DNA of 64,000 nucleotides from Candidatus Rokuibacteriota bacterium (GCA_003221515.1 QHSI01000098.1:1-64000), one strand, 5' to 3'. Numbered from the stretch's first letter, positions 30,635 through 38,832 are shown. Notes: generated by a model from the sequence alone, not told the origin. Program-made: numbers and translations.

Positions 30635-32790
30635 TGGCCGCGCTCGTTTCGACGGACGAGAAGCCCCGCCGGCGCCGCACGCGCGGCTCCGACCGCTGGC
30701 TCGGCGAGGTCAAAGGCATCCTGGCGATCTTGATCGCCGGTTTCGGCCTGGTCGCGCTCTTAACCTTCGATTCCAGGCTGACGCCGGCCGCGCAGAACAG
30801 CCCGACCGGGCCGATCGGCGTCTGGATCGCGTGGGCGATCTTCCAGTCCTTCGGTTACGCGGGATTCCTTTTGCCGATCTTGTTGGGTGCCTGGGGCGCC
30901 TCGGCGTTCGTGAGGCCGCTCGTGATGCGGGGCATGTTGCCGTTCCTCGGGCTTGCCGTACTGCTGGGGAGCGCCACGGGGCTCTTGACGCAGGCCATTG
31001 CCGCGCGGCCCAACGCAGTCGCCGGCGGAATCGTCGGGCGCACGGTCACGTCCGTCCTTTCATCTGGATTCGGCAACGTCGGCACGTGGTTCGCGCTGCT
31101 CGCGGCGATCCCGATCGGCGTGCTGTGCGTGACGCGTGTGTCCTACGCCGCGCTGGCGCGCGTCACGACCACGCGATTCTCGAAACTCCCGCGCCGCAAG
31201 GGCCGGACCGCGCGGGCTGGGCTCGAGCCGGAGCTGAACGCCGCGCGCGCGGCAGCGGCGAGCGAGCCCGAGGTCATCACGCCCCCGGTCGTCGTCGAGC
31301 CGTCGCGCCCGCGCGGCCGCCTGGCCGAGCAGGGGCTCGCGTGGCAGGAGACGTTCGACTTCGGCCGGGGCGGCGCCGAAGCCTTCCAGCTTCCGCCGGT
31401 GGGCCTCCTCAAGGTCCCGCCCCCCTCCGAGCTCAAGCGGACGCGCGAGGAGCTTCAGGAGAACGCCGAGACGATCCGGCGAAAGCTCCAGGACTTCGAG
31501 GTTGAAGGGCGCATCGTCCAGGTGAGCCCGGGCCCGATCATCACCTCGTACGAGTTCGAGCCGGCCGCCGGCATCAAGGTGAGCCAGGTGGTGAACCTGG
31601 CCGACGACCTGGCGCTCGCCCTGAAGTCGGCCTCGGTCAGGATCGTGGGGCCGATCCCGGGGCGCGGGACCGTCGCGATGGAGGTGCCGAACTCCGAGGC
31701 GGCGACCGTCTACTTGCGCGAGATCTTCGTCTCCGCCGAGTTCGCGGAGTCCAAGGGACGTCTGCCGCTGGCGCTCGGCAAGGACGTGAACGGCACGCCG
31801 GTCGTCACCGACCTGACGGCGATGCCCCATCTGCTCGTGGCCGGGGCGACCGGCAGCGGCAAGTCGGTGGCCCTCAACTCGATACTGTGCTCCATCCTCT
31901 ACAAGGCCACGCCGGCCGACGTACGTTTCTTGCTGATCGATCCCAAGCGCCTCGAGCTCAGCGTGTACGAGGGCATCCCGCACCTGCTGGCGCCGGTCGT
32001 CACCGACGCCAAGGAGGCGGCGGCGCGCCTGCGCTGGATCGTGGGCAAGATGGACGAGCGCTACAAGCTCTTGCAGGCCAAGCAGGTCCGGTCGATCGAG
32101 GGCTACAACAAGGCCGTGGCGACGGCGGACCGCTTGCCCTACTGGGTCGTCGTCGTGGACGAGCTGGCCGACCTCATGATGGTCTCGGCCGGCGAGGTGC
32201 AGACCTCGCTGGTGCGCCTGGCCCAGATCGCGCGCGCGGTGGGCATCCACCTGATCATCGCGACGCAGCGGCCGTCCGTCGACGTGGTCACCGGCCTCAT
32301 CAAGGCGAACTTCCCCACGCGGATCGCGTTCCAGGTAGCGTCGAAGGTGGATTCACGGACCGTGCTCGACGGCAACGGCGCCGAGCAGCTGCTGGGCAAG
32401 GGGGACATGATCTTCGTCCCGCCGGGGGCCAACAAGCAGCTGCGCGTCCACGGCGCGTGGGTCGCCGACGACGAGGTCCGCGCGGTCTGCGACTTCCTGC
32501 GCCGCCAGGGCACCGCCGTCTACGAGGAAGTGGTGCTGGCCACCGAGGAAGAAGTGACCGAGGGCACGGCCGCCGAGCGTGACGACCTCTACTGGGACGC
32601 CGTGCACCTGGTGATCGGTCAGCGCCAGGCGTCGATCTCGTTCCTGCAGCGGCGGATGCGACTCGGTTATCCGAAGGCGGCGCGCTTCGTCGACATGATG
32701 GAGCAGGACCGGGTCATCGGCCCCGGCGACGGCGCCAAGCCCCGCGAAGTCCTCGTCGGCCCCGAATACCTCGCCAAGCGCGGCCGCTGA
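30634..32790 (+). CDS. ftsK: DNA translocase FtsK/SpoIIIE
   Basis: This 718-residue DNA pump clears and sorts chromosome ends at the division septum. Four hydrophobic segments lie in residues 25-170. A linker precedes the RecA-like motor with Walker A VAGATGSGKSVALNSILC near residue 407, and Walker B WVVVVDELADLMMVS. The C-terminal gamma winged helix is present (QASISFLQRRMRLGYPKAARF). Its size matches compact FtsK forms with a short linker. The neighbouring rnj-ftsK order occurs in several phyla. The start overlaps rnj by one base. Confidence 0.96.
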   Translation: MAALVSTDEKPRRRRTRGSDRWLGEVKGILAILIAGFGLVALLTFDSRLTPAAQNSPTGPIGVWIAWAIFQSFGYAGFLLPILLGAWGASAFVRPLVMRGMLPFLGLAVLLGSATGLLTQAIAARPNAVAGGIVGRTVTSVLSSGFGNVGTWFALLAAIPIGVLCVTRVSYAALARVTTTRFSKLPRRKGRTARAGLEPELNAARAAAASEPEVITPPVVVEPSRPRGRLAEQGLAWQETFDFGRGGAEAFQLPPVGLLKVPPPSELKRTREELQENAETIRRKLQDFEVEGRIVQVSPGPIITSYEFEPAAGIKVSQVVNLADDLALALKSASVRIVGPIPGRGTVAMEVPNSEAATVYLREIFVSAEFAESKGRLPLALGKDVNGTPVVTDLTAMPHLLVAGATGSGKSVALNSILCSILYKATPADVRFLLIDPKRLELSVYEGIPHLLAPVVTDAKEAAARLRWIVGKMDERYKLLQAKQVRSIEGYNKAVATADRLPYWVVVVDELADLMMVSAGEVQTSLVRLAQIARAVGIHLIIATQRPSVDVVTGLIKANFPTRIAFQVASKVDSRTVLDGNGAEQLLGKGDMIFVPPGANKQLRVHGAWVADDEVRAVCDFLRRQGTAVYEEVVLATEEEVTEGTAAERDDLYWDAVHLVIGQRQASISFLQRRMRLGYPKAARFVDMMEQDRVIGPGDGAKPREVLVGPEYLAKRGR

Positions 32791-33031
32791 CCCCAGCCGG
32801 CCTGCCGTGGGCCTCAGCGTCGCGCGGCGAGCGTCTCGGCGAATCGCGCCCACCCGTCCCGGACCTAGAAAATTGGGCAAAGCCTCCGAGCGCACCGAAC
32901 CAGAAGACCTTGACGTAGATAGCCTGCACAACCAAGCCGGCCGCGCCGAGGCTGAGCAACAGAAGATTCGCCCATGTCCGCTCGGCGCTGCGCCGACGGA
33001 GGGCGAGGCCGCCAAGCACCACGCCGAGCAT
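32714..33031 (-). CDS. Small membrane ORF, possibly decayed at its 3' end
   Basis: An ORF of 105 codons not recognised as any family. The first ~55 residues look real: MLGVVLGGLALRRRSAERTW then a hydrophobic run (ANLLLLSLGAAGLVVQAIYV) and FWFGALGGFAQF. After that it becomes Arg/Gly-rich and runs 77 bases antisense into ftsK, as expected if the true stop was lost by a frameshift near 32870. Its ATG overlaps the stop of the next upstream small ORF (TGATG), suggesting the two were coupled. Confidence 0.4.
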   Translation of the reverse strand: MLGVVLGGLALRRRSAERTWANLLLLSLGAAGLVVQAIYVKVFWFGALGGFAQFSRSGTGGRDSPRRSPRDAEAHGRPAGVSGRAWRGIRGRRGLRGAWRRRRGR

Positions 33032-33201
33032 CAGCGGACCAACACGAGCGCGACGCCGAATCCCCCGTCAACAATCATCGCGAATCCGAGATCCGCGTTC
33101 TTCGGAGCCCAGTAGCGGCCGGCGAGCATCGCGACCCACACCAACGCATACGCAACCCAGGTGGGCGCCAGAATCCGCCTTGCTCGTATCATAGGCGCCA
33201 T
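33031..33201 (-). CDS. Small two-helix membrane ORF
   Basis: 56 codons from ATG 33201 (or 33192), encoding a basic start (MIRARRILAPTWVAY), a hydrophobic helix (ALVWVAMLAGRYW) and a second one (LGFAMIVDGGFGVALVLVR). It is not recognised. The stop shares one base with the start of the small ORF downstream. The two together resemble a four-helix membrane protein, either as two subunits or as one gene broken by a stop. The whole 715-nt stretch 32791-33505 otherwise holds only the gene remnant at 33227 and repeat copy C. Confidence 0.4.
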   Translation of the reverse strand: MAPMIRARRILAPTWVAYALVWVAMLAGRYWAPKNADLGFAMIVDGGFGVALVLVR

Positions 33202-33226
33202 CGTCGCCTGAACGTACCGCCAAGCG

Positions 33227-33332
33227 CTAGAACCGAATCCGCACGCGGTACACGAGCTTTGCCGAGCTCTCGCGCGGCACGGAGATCCGGTACTTGAGAG
33301 TGCATGCACAACGCGATCATCTGATTTTTCAT
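33227..33332 (-). pseudogene. Remnant of a small secreted-protein gene
   Basis: A good ribosome binding site (GGAGGAAACGAG) precedes ATG 33332, which starts MKNQMIALCMHS in one frame. In the next frame the sequence ends KYRISVPRESSAKLVYRVRIRF and a TAG at 33227-33229, which looks like a genuine C-terminus. The open frame after the ATG instead runs into Arg-rich sequence. The simplest reading is a gene that kept its start and end but lost most of its middle, with a frameshift. Confidence 0.4.
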
Positions 33333-33454
33333 CTCGTTTCCTCCGGATGTTCCCTGCGGCGGATCGAATCCACCGGATTTGTCCACCTGACGAGTTAGAC
33401 CGGAGGAGGCGCCGGAAGTTCCCCGGCGTGCGGCGAGCGCCTGGATCAGCCGAG

Positions 33455-33510
33455 GTGCGCGCCGCAGGCCGTCGCGGGGCTGGGGCCCCGCCGGCCGAGG
33501 CGTGGCTATG
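33455..33510 (+). repeat. Dispersed palindromic element, copy C
   Basis: Near-identical to copies A and B: GCCGTCGCGGGGCTGGGGCC then CCGCCGGCCGAGGCG, same orientation. Its right end covers the stop codon of the minus-strand anti-sigma gene (33506-33508), so it forms the 3' end of that gene and its transcript. Confidence 0.85.
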
Positions 33511-34531
33511 AGGTGATGCGCAGCACGACGCGGATCTGAGCGGGCAGCTCGGCGGGCTCGCGCGTGGGCTGCCAGCGGCCGAGGCGCGCCAGCTCGCGCA
33601 CGAGCTCCGGGTACGCCTCGCGGGTGACCGAGAGCTCCACGATCGGCCCTTCGGATCCCACGAGCCGTCGATCGACGACGGCGCCCAGACGGGTGACCAC
33701 CGCGTCGAGCCCACGCAGGGCCGCGTCACGATCGCTCACCGCCAGACGGCCCGAGACGTCGGGGGGCACGAACGAGGCAGCGCCCAACGGCGCCGCCTGG
33801 CGCTTCGCCGCCGCCTGGGCGTCGGCACGCAACTCGGCCTGGGGCGCCGGCGCCGCCGGCGCCGCTGTTGGCGGCGTGGCCTCGGGTGAGTGCGCTTTTC
33901 CACGGGCGACAGTGTCGCCCGGCGTCGCTTCGAGCTTGCCCTCGACCCGGTTTTTGGCGCGCGGCGCCTGCACGTCGGCGTCGCGCGAGGAATCGTCCTT
34001 GAGTCCTTCCTTTTCCATGTACTCCCTCGCTAGCCGCCGCTGGCTCGCCGGCGGCGCTTCCGACGTCGTGGGACTCGACGGCGCGGGACGCGGCTTCTCG
34101 GGGCGCGCCGGCGGCGGGGCCTCGAGCTGGCGCCGCGGCTCGCTCGGCGCCGGAGGCTGCATCCGCTCCATCCGGTCCCACTGATGGAGCTCGGGGGTCA
34201 CGCGGTACAGGTAGACGACGCCGATCGCGACCAGCACGATGGCCGCGGCCTCGGCCGGGATCTTCACCGGCCAGGGGAGGAACAGCGCGCTCAGCAAGCG
34301 CCGATACCACGGCGTCGGGCGCGCCGCGGCGAGCACGCGGTCGACGAAGCCCGCCGGCGTCCTGGCCGGCTCGACCGCGTGCAACAGCGCGACGGTCGAG
34401 CGGAGCCGTTCCAGCTCGCGGCGGCACTCCGCGCACGTCGCCAGGTGTGCGTCCACCGTACGGCGCTCACTGGCGTCCAGCGCCTCGTCGATCAGCGCGG
34501 AGAAGAGCTCGCGCACGTCGTGACAGGTCAT
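33506..34531 (-). CDS. Anti-sigma factor, zinc-finger (zf-HC2) membrane protein
   Basis: A 341-residue protein. The N-terminal zinc-finger anti-sigma domain is MTCHDVRELFSALIDEALDA with HLATCAECRRELERL (HxxxCxxC). One membrane helix follows near residue 105 (AAAIVLVAIGVVYLYRV). Next is a long Pro/Ala/Arg-rich periplasmic linker (about 125-235) and a folded-looking C-terminal domain (GRLAVSDRDAALRGLDAVVT to the end). It should hold the ECF sigma factor encoded just upstream at the membrane until a signal arrives. The start overlaps the sigma gene stop (ATGA). The stop lies in repeat copy C. Confidence 0.85.
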   Translation of the reverse strand: MTCHDVRELFSALIDEALDASERRTVDAHLATCAECRRELERLRSTVALLHAVEPARTPAGFVDRVLAAARPTPWYRRLLSALFLPWPVKIPAEAAAIVLVAIGVVYLYRVTPELHQWDRMERMQPPAPSEPRRQLEAPPPARPEKPRPAPSSPTTSEAPPASQRRLAREYMEKEGLKDDSSRDADVQAPRAKNRVEGKLEATPGDTVARGKAHSPEATPPTAAPAAPAPQAELRADAQAAAKRQAAPLGAASFVPPDVSGRLAVSDRDAALRGLDAVVTRLGAVVDRRLVGSEGPIVELSVTREAYPELVRELARLGRWQPTREPAELPAQIRVVLRITS

Positions 34532-35073
34532 GGCAGGAAGCGTTCGAGCTTCGCCTTGAGGTCCATCCGCGCCCGATGCAATCTCGACCTGACCGTTCCC
34601 AGCTCCAGCTCGAGCGCCGCGGCGATCTCCTCGTACGCGAGCCCTTCGAGATCGCGCAGCACGACCACGATCCGTCGCTCCTCGGGCAGCTCGGCGATCG
34701 CCCGATGCAGCGCCGCTTCGAGCTCGCTCCGCTCGAGCTCGTCGCCGGGGCCGGGGCGGCCCGACGCCAGGCGGGTCAGTGTCTCCTCGCCCTCGCGGAC
34801 CGCCCGGCGCTCGCCCGACGCCAGACGGTTCAGGCACAGGCGCGACGCGATCGCGTAGAGCCACGTCGAAAGCTTCGCCTCGCCGCGAAAGTCGTCGATC
34901 GCCTTGTGCACCCGAAGAAACACCTCCTGGGCGACCTCCTCGGCCTCGGCCCGATTGCCCAGCATCCGCAGCGCCACGCCGAAGACGCGATGCTGGTAGG
35001 CGCGCAGAAGATCCTCGAAGGCCCGCGGGTCGCCCCGCCGTACCGCCTCGGCCAGGTGGGACTCGTCGCCCAT
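34528..35073 (-). CDS. ECF-type RNA polymerase sigma factor
   Basis: A 181-residue sigma-70 family factor with regions 2 and 4 only. Region 2 includes FEDLLRAYQHRVFGVALRML, AEEVAQEVFLRV and KLSTWLYAIASRLCLNRL. Region 4 includes AIAELPEERRIVVVLRDLEG and an HTH in YEEIAAALELELGTVRSRLH. The start is ATG 35073; a stop lies in frame just upstream, after the alternative ATG at 35088. With the overlapping anti-sigma gene it forms a classic envelope-stress or RpoE-like pair. Its own promoter is probably in the 72 nt shared with the divergent lipoprotein gene. Confidence 0.92.
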   Translation of the reverse strand: MGDESHLAEAVRRGDPRAFEDLLRAYQHRVFGVALRMLGNRAEAEEVAQEVFLRVHKAIDDFRGEAKLSTWLYAIASRLCLNRLASGERRAVREGEETLTRLASGRPGPGDELERSELEAALHRAIAELPEERRIVVVLRDLEGLAYEEIAAALELELGTVRSRLHRARMDLKAKLERFLP

Positions 35074-35145
35074 CGAGTTAGACCATAGCGCCCGCGACGA
35101 GTTCCCCAGCCACCTAAATTGAGGCAGAATACCGGCGGCAGCGCA

Positions 35146-35472
35146 ATGCGTCGCCGGGCCCTCACGATCTGCTGCGGACTCCTGCTGGCCGGCTGCCAGC
35201 TCTACTGGACCAAGCCGGGGGCGACGCTCGCCGATTTCACGACCGCTCATCAGGCGTGTCTGCGCGAGGTCGGCGTGGCCACGCCCGACGACCCCGCCAG
35301 CGTCCTGGTGAACCCGGAGATCTACAAGAGTTGCCTCAAGGCGAACGGTTGGCAGCGAGTCGAGGACGGGACCGTCGCCACCCAGTCCGACAGGTTCCGC
35401 GGCATCGAAGAGGCCAAGCGCGTCAGGCTCGACTCGATTCCCGAGCAAATCCCGTGGGGAAAGAGAAACTAG
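35146..35472 (+). CDS. Small lipoprotein of unknown function
   Basis: This 108-residue protein starts MRRRALTICCGLLLAGCQLY, a lipoprotein signal with lipobox LAGC. The mature part has two further Cys residues (HQACLREVGV and YKSCLKANGW) that could form a disulfide. No known domain is recognised. The track starts nine codons earlier at 35119; ATG 35146 gives a proper signal peptide. It is divergent from the sigma factor gene, and overlaps the methyltransferase gene by 19 nt. Confidence 0.7.
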   Translation: MRRRALTICCGLLLAGCQLYWTKPGATLADFTTAHQACLREVGVATPDDPASVLVNPEIYKSCLKANGWQRVEDGTVATQSDRFRGIEEAKRVRLDSIPEQIPWGKRN

Positions 35473-36251
35473 CGCGGCCCGAGCGGATCGGGACTTCCTT
35501 CAACGACGTCGCCAGCCTCTACGACGAGGTGCGGCCGGGATATCCCACCGAGATCATCGACACGATCGTGACACTGGCCGAGCTGCCCTCGTCCGGACGA
35601 ATTCTCGAGATCGGCTGTGGAACGGGGCAGATCACGCTGCCATTCGCGGTGCGGGGCTACACGATCCTCGCGCTGGAGCCCGGCGATGCGATGGCCGCTC
35701 TCGCCGCCCGCAAGTGTCGACCATACCCGAACGTCGAGATCGTGACTCTCGGGTTTGAGGCCTGGCCCACGGAGCCGGAGGCGTTCGATCTCGTCGTCTC
35801 GGCGCAGGCGTTCCACTGGATCCAACCGGAGTACGGCATCGCGAAGTCCGCCGAGGCGCTCAAGCCCGGCGGCTCCCTCGCGCTGGTGTGGCATCTCGAC
35901 GTCTCTCACGACACGTCGTTCTGGAAGGCCACGCAGCCGATCTACGACGTGTTCTTCCCGAGGACGTCCGCGGCCGATACCGGCTGGCTCCTCGGCGCCG
36001 TGGGTCGCTACAGCGAGGCGCTGCGCGTCTCGGAGGTCTTCGCCGATCCCGGCGAGATGCGCCGGGCCTGGGAGAAGACATACTCGGGCGAAGACTACTT
36101 GAAGCTCCTGAACACGTTCTCCGACCATCGTGCGCTGTCCGTGACGGACAGGGCGCGGTTCTTCGGGGCCATCGCCGAGACGATCGACCGCGCGGGAGGC
36201 AGCGTGCACCGGAGCTACGAGACCGTCCTGCTGCTGGCGCGCCGGAGGTAA
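35454..36251 (+). CDS. Class I SAM-dependent methyltransferase
   Basis: A 265-residue methyltransferase with motif I RILEIGCGTGQITLPFA, the acidic residue in ILALEPGDAM, and DLVVSAQAFHWIQPE before the LKPGGSLALVWH strand. The last pattern resembles the ubiquinone/small-molecule methyltransferase group (Methyltransf_11). The track ORF begins far upstream in the lipoprotein gene. GTG 35454 is the closest in-frame start to the conserved part (TSFNDVASLYDEVRPGYP). Substrate is unknown. It overlaps the lipoprotein gene by 19 nt. Confidence 0.85.
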   Translation: MGKEKLARPERIGTSFNDVASLYDEVRPGYPTEIIDTIVTLAELPSSGRILEIGCGTGQITLPFAVRGYTILALEPGDAMAALAARKCRPYPNVEIVTLGFEAWPTEPEAFDLVVSAQAFHWIQPEYGIAKSAEALKPGGSLALVWHLDVSHDTSFWKATQPIYDVFFPRTSAADTGWLLGAVGRYSEALRVSEVFADPGEMRRAWEKTYSGEDYLKLLNTFSDHRALSVTDRARFFGAIAETIDRAGGSVHRSYETVLLLARRR

Positions 36252-36270
36252 GAGGTGCGGCGATAAACGG

Positions 36271-36777
36271 ATGAGCACGCTGATCGAGCTGGTCCGTACG
36301 CTCTATCGCTACAACGAATGGGCCAACGCGCGCATCGTCGCGGCCACCGGGCGGCTGAGCCCCGAGCAGCTCGCGGCGCCGGGCGACGCCGGCCACGGCT
36401 CCGTCCACGAGACGCTCGTCCACATCATGGCCGCCCAGTGGATCTGGGTCGCGCGGTGGAACGGCACGTCACCCGCGGCCATGCCGTCCGCCGCCGAGTT
36501 CCCCGATCTCACCTCCCTCCGCCGGCGCTGGGAGCAGATCGAGTCCGACACGCGCCGGTTCGTAACAACGCAGACCGAAGAGGATCTGAACCGCGTCGTC
36601 GCCTACCGCAACACCCGCGGGAAACGCTGGGCCTATCCGCTGTGGCAGCAAGTGGTCCACCAGGTCAACCACGCGACGCAGCACCGAAGCGAGATCGCCG
36701 CCACGTTGACTCGCTTCGGCCACTCGCCCGGCGATCTCGACCTGCTCGTCTTCGTCGACGAATCAGAAACCCGCTAG
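36271..36777 (+). CDS. DinB family protein
   Basis: A 168-residue four-helix protein of the DinB/YfiT type. The three metal-binding histidines are likely in SVHETLVHIMAAQWIW (near 50) and QVNHATQHRSEIAATL (near 138). It starts MSTLIELVRTLYRYNEWANA, typical of the family. Members often act as metal-dependent transferases with thiols such as bacillithiol or mycothiol, or have no known role; nothing here chooses. It follows the methyltransferase by 19 nt and may be co-transcribed. Confidence 0.85.
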   Translation: MSTLIELVRTLYRYNEWANARIVAATGRLSPEQLAAPGDAGHGSVHETLVHIMAAQWIWVARWNGTSPAAMPSAAEFPDLTSLRRRWEQIESDTRRFVTTQTEEDLNRVVAYRNTRGKRWAYPLWQQVVHQVNHATQHRSEIAATLTRFGHSPGDLDLLVFVDESETR

Positions 36778-36783
36778 CTGCAC

Positions 36784-36799
36784 GCTACTTTTCAGTAGC
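36784..36799. terminator. Short hairpin between converging genes
   Basis: GCTACT at 36784-36789 pairs perfectly with AGTAGC at 36794-36799 around TTTC. It lies in the 25-nt gap between the dinB-like gene (+) and the TAXI gene (-), and could end transcripts from either side, although U-runs are short. Confidence 0.4.
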
Positions 36800-36802
36800 T
36801 TG

Positions 36803-37693
36803 CTAGATGCCGAGCTCGCGGAGGTAGCGGCGGACGCCTGCGTGAATCAGGCCAGGGTTCGGCGCGGCGGCCGCGGTGTTCGAGGCGGTGGTCTCGCGCG
36901 CCTGCGGCAGACGGCGCGCCAGTGCGGCCTCGCCCCGGTGGAGCGCGCGCGCCAGCCGGTAGGCGATGTGGTCGGATAGATCGGGCCGCGCGAGCACGAA
37001 GCTCCACGAGCCGACCGACGGGAGGGGCGCGTCCAGACCCGTGTAGGCGCCCAGGGCGACCGTCATCGGCTTGAGAAAGGCGTGCTTCGCGAGGATCCGC
37101 GCGATGCCGGCCGCGTCCGGCGCGATGAAGCGCGCCCCGGCCGGCCCCTGCGCCACCGTCGAGAATCCCGGCCAGCCGAGCCCGCCGCCCCAGAGCGCCG
37201 CGGTGCGTCCGTCGAGCACCATCGCGGGGCCGTCGCCGGCGCGGTCGAGGTAGACGGCCTGGAAGTCGCGATCCTGGTCGAGGCCGAGCCCGTCGAGCAC
37301 GTACCGCGAGAGGATGACGAGCCCCGAGCCCTTGGCGCCAAAGGCCACCGGCTTGCCGCGCAGATCCTCGACCCGCCGATACGGCGTGTCGGCGCGCACG
37401 ACGAACATCCCCGGGGTCGAGTACATCGCCGCGACGATCCTGAGCTTCGTCGGCGGCCGGCCGATTCCGCTGAACGCTTCGTGAGCGACCTCGCCCTGCA
37501 CGAGCGCGATGTCGAGCCGCCCGTCCTCGAGCAGCGGGACGTTCTCGGTGCTGCCCTTGGTGTTCCGTTGCTCGATTGCGAGCGTTGGATCCGTCTCGTT
37601 GACGGTATCGGCGAACGCGGCGCCATACACCGGAAAGCCGCCGCCTGGTGTTGCGGTGCCGAGCACGACGACGGTCTTCGGTGCGGTGGACAT
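36803..37693 (-). CDS. TAXI-family TRAP transporter solute-binding protein lacking a signal peptide
   Basis: A 296-residue protein with the TAXI pattern: VVVLGTATPGGGFPVYGAAF at the start, NTKGSTENVPLLEDGRLDIALVQ, and YSTPGMFVVRADTPYRRVEDLRGKPVAFG. Such proteins bind small organic solutes in the periplasm for TRAP transporters. Here the protein begins MSTAPKT and goes straight into the first beta strand. No signal peptide is present and a TGA is in frame just upstream, so it would stay in the cytoplasm unless a start was lost. No TRAP membrane genes are nearby. An ABC permease fragment lies just upstream. Confidence 0.75.
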   Translation of the reverse strand: MSTAPKTVVVLGTATPGGGFPVYGAAFADTVNETDPTLAIEQRNTKGSTENVPLLEDGRLDIALVQGEVAHEAFSGIGRPPTKLRIVAAMYSTPGMFVVRADTPYRRVEDLRGKPVAFGAKGSGLVILSRYVLDGLGLDQDRDFQAVYLDRAGDGPAMVLDGRTAALWGGGLGWPGFSTVAQGPAGARFIAPDAAGIARILAKHAFLKPMTVALGAYTGLDAPLPSVGSWSFVLARPDLSDHIAYRLARALHRGEAALARRLPQARETTASNTAAAAPNPGLIHAGVRRYLRELGI

Positions 37694-37711
37694 GGCGGAT
37701 ACCCTACCACG

Positions 37712-37981
37712 TCACCACGCGATACTCCCGCGGGGAGGAACCCGATGAGGCGCATGGCCGTCGTCGCCGTTCTCGTGCTCGCCGCGCGCGCGGCGAGCGC
37801 GCACGCGGTCGAGGCCGAGATCCTTCCGCAGCGCGTCGAGCGTCGGCGCGTCGGCGTGACGCTCGACCATACGCGAGGCGACGTCGGCCGGCATGAGCCG
37901 CATCATCGCGAACACGATCACGCTCACCAGGAAGAGCGTCGGGACCGCGAGCGCGACGCGGTGGAGGACGTAGCGCTTCAC
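37712..37981 (-). pseudogene. Truncated DppB-type ABC transporter permease
   Basis: From GTG 37981 the frame reads KRYVLHRVALAVPTLFLVSV and IVFAMMRLMPADVASRM, the N-terminal membrane helix of peptide/nickel ABC permeases. It continues LDALRKDLGLDR to about codon 59. It then changes to Arg/His-rich nonsense (RARRARGEHENGDD) and stops at 37712. About 250 residues of the normal protein are missing. The break lies near 37800, where plus-strand sequence begins to encode a signal peptide. Confidence 0.7.
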
Positions 37982-37984
37982 TGA
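37745..37984 (+). pseudogene. Orphan signal-peptide start, body lost
   Basis: GGGGAGGAA precedes ATG 37745, which encodes a good signal peptide (MRRMAVVAVLVLAARAASAH with cleavage near ASA). Beyond about codon 22 the frame only mirrors the antisense of the permease fragment (His/Arg-rich) and ends at 37984. The start region therefore looks like the beginning of a secreted protein gene, perhaps a substrate-binding protein, whose remainder was replaced at a rearrangement junction. Confidence 0.45.
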
Positions 37985-38003
37985 TCCGTCACCGAGTGGC
38001 CCC

Positions 38004-38825
38004 TTAACGACGCGGCGCGATGCTCGCCTTGTCCGCGGCGCCGTCGCTCGGGCTCCAGCCGGAGAAGTCGCCGACGAACTGCGCGAGCGTGAGGAGCGTG
38101 ACGCGGTCGTCACGGCGCGCCGCTTCTCGGTCAGGGACCGTGTTATAGCCCCACGCGGCCAGGAAGAGCGCGACGCCGTCGAGCTCCGGGACGCGCTTCA
38201 CCGCCGCCAGCGCCTCCAGCCGGTCCTCGACGAACCAGAGCGCGCCGGGCGCCGGACCGGCGCCGGCGAGCTCACGAAGGATCGTCGGCTTGGGCCGCTG
38301 CGTCTCTTTGCCGTAGACGTTGCCGTCGCCCAGCTCGAGCCCATGCCGCCCGAGGATCCGGCGCGCGAAGCGGCCCTCCTTGGTCGTGACGACGACAGGG
38401 CGGATGGCCCCGCCGACGAGTGGGCGGATCTTCTCGACGATGCCGGGATAGAACTGATGGTGATCGAGCCAGTCGGCTTCGTCGCTGGCGATCCACTCGT
38501 CGCGAACCTGATCGACCGCGGCCGCGACCGCCTCGCGCGCGAGCCCGAGCTCGGCCAGCAGCGGCGCCGGCCGCCAGCGCTCGAGCAGCTCGCTCTCGGA
38601 CGCGCCCGCCAGCAGCGCCATGATGACCAAGGGCATCTCCCAGCCGCTCTCGACCACCGGTCGCACGCGGGCGAAGCGTTCGAAGAGGCCGGACGGCGGG
38701 TCCAGCGCGATCGAGGGCCGGAGCCTCCGCCAGGCGCGCCAGGCCGCGGTGAAGTACTCGCGCATGCCGTCGCAGAGGACGCCGTCGAAGTCGAGGGCGA
38801 GAATCGCGGGGACGCGCTCGGGCAC
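38004..38825 (-). CDS. HAD-superfamily hydrolase
   Basis: A 273-residue phosphatase-like protein. HAD motif I is AILALDFDGVLCDGMREYF, motif II is RPVVVTTKEGRFA, and motifs III/IV appear as RPKPTILRELAG and ALWFVEDRLEAL. A helical cap lies between about residues 25 and 150. The substrate is unknown. I chose GTG 38825 because the family start (VPERVPAILALDFDG) begins there; the track's longer ORF covers antisense lolA. It is divergent from lolA, with 28 nt between the start codons. Confidence 0.82.
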   Translation of the reverse strand: MPERVPAILALDFDGVLCDGMREYFTAAWRAWRRLRPSIALDPPSGLFERFARVRPVVESGWEMPLVIMALLAGASESELLERWRPAPLLAELGLAREAVAAAVDQVRDEWIASDEADWLDHHQFYPGIVEKIRPLVGGAIRPVVVTTKEGRFARRILGRHGLELGDGNVYGKETQRPKPTILRELAGAGPAPGALWFVEDRLEALAAVKRVPELDGVALFLAAWGYNTVPDREAARRDDRVTLLTLAQFVGDFSGWSPSDGAADKASIAPRR

Positions 38826-38832
38826 GGCTGTG

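Noticed and set aside
32807-33115. Plus-strand 102-codon ORF after ftsK
   Set aside because: Composition is that of a shadow frame, and it is antisense to the more gene-like hydrophobic minus-strand ORFs.
33350-33400. T-arm-like sequence GGATTCGATCC on the minus strand suggesting a tRNA
   Set aside because: The rest of a cloverleaf and a CCA-compatible acceptor stem could not be drawn, and the loop does not fit TTCRA at the right position.
37082-37984. 300-codon plus-strand ORF opposite the TAXI gene
   Set aside because: Its first 220 codons are antisense of the TAXI protein; only the short signal-peptide start at 37745 inside it looks real.
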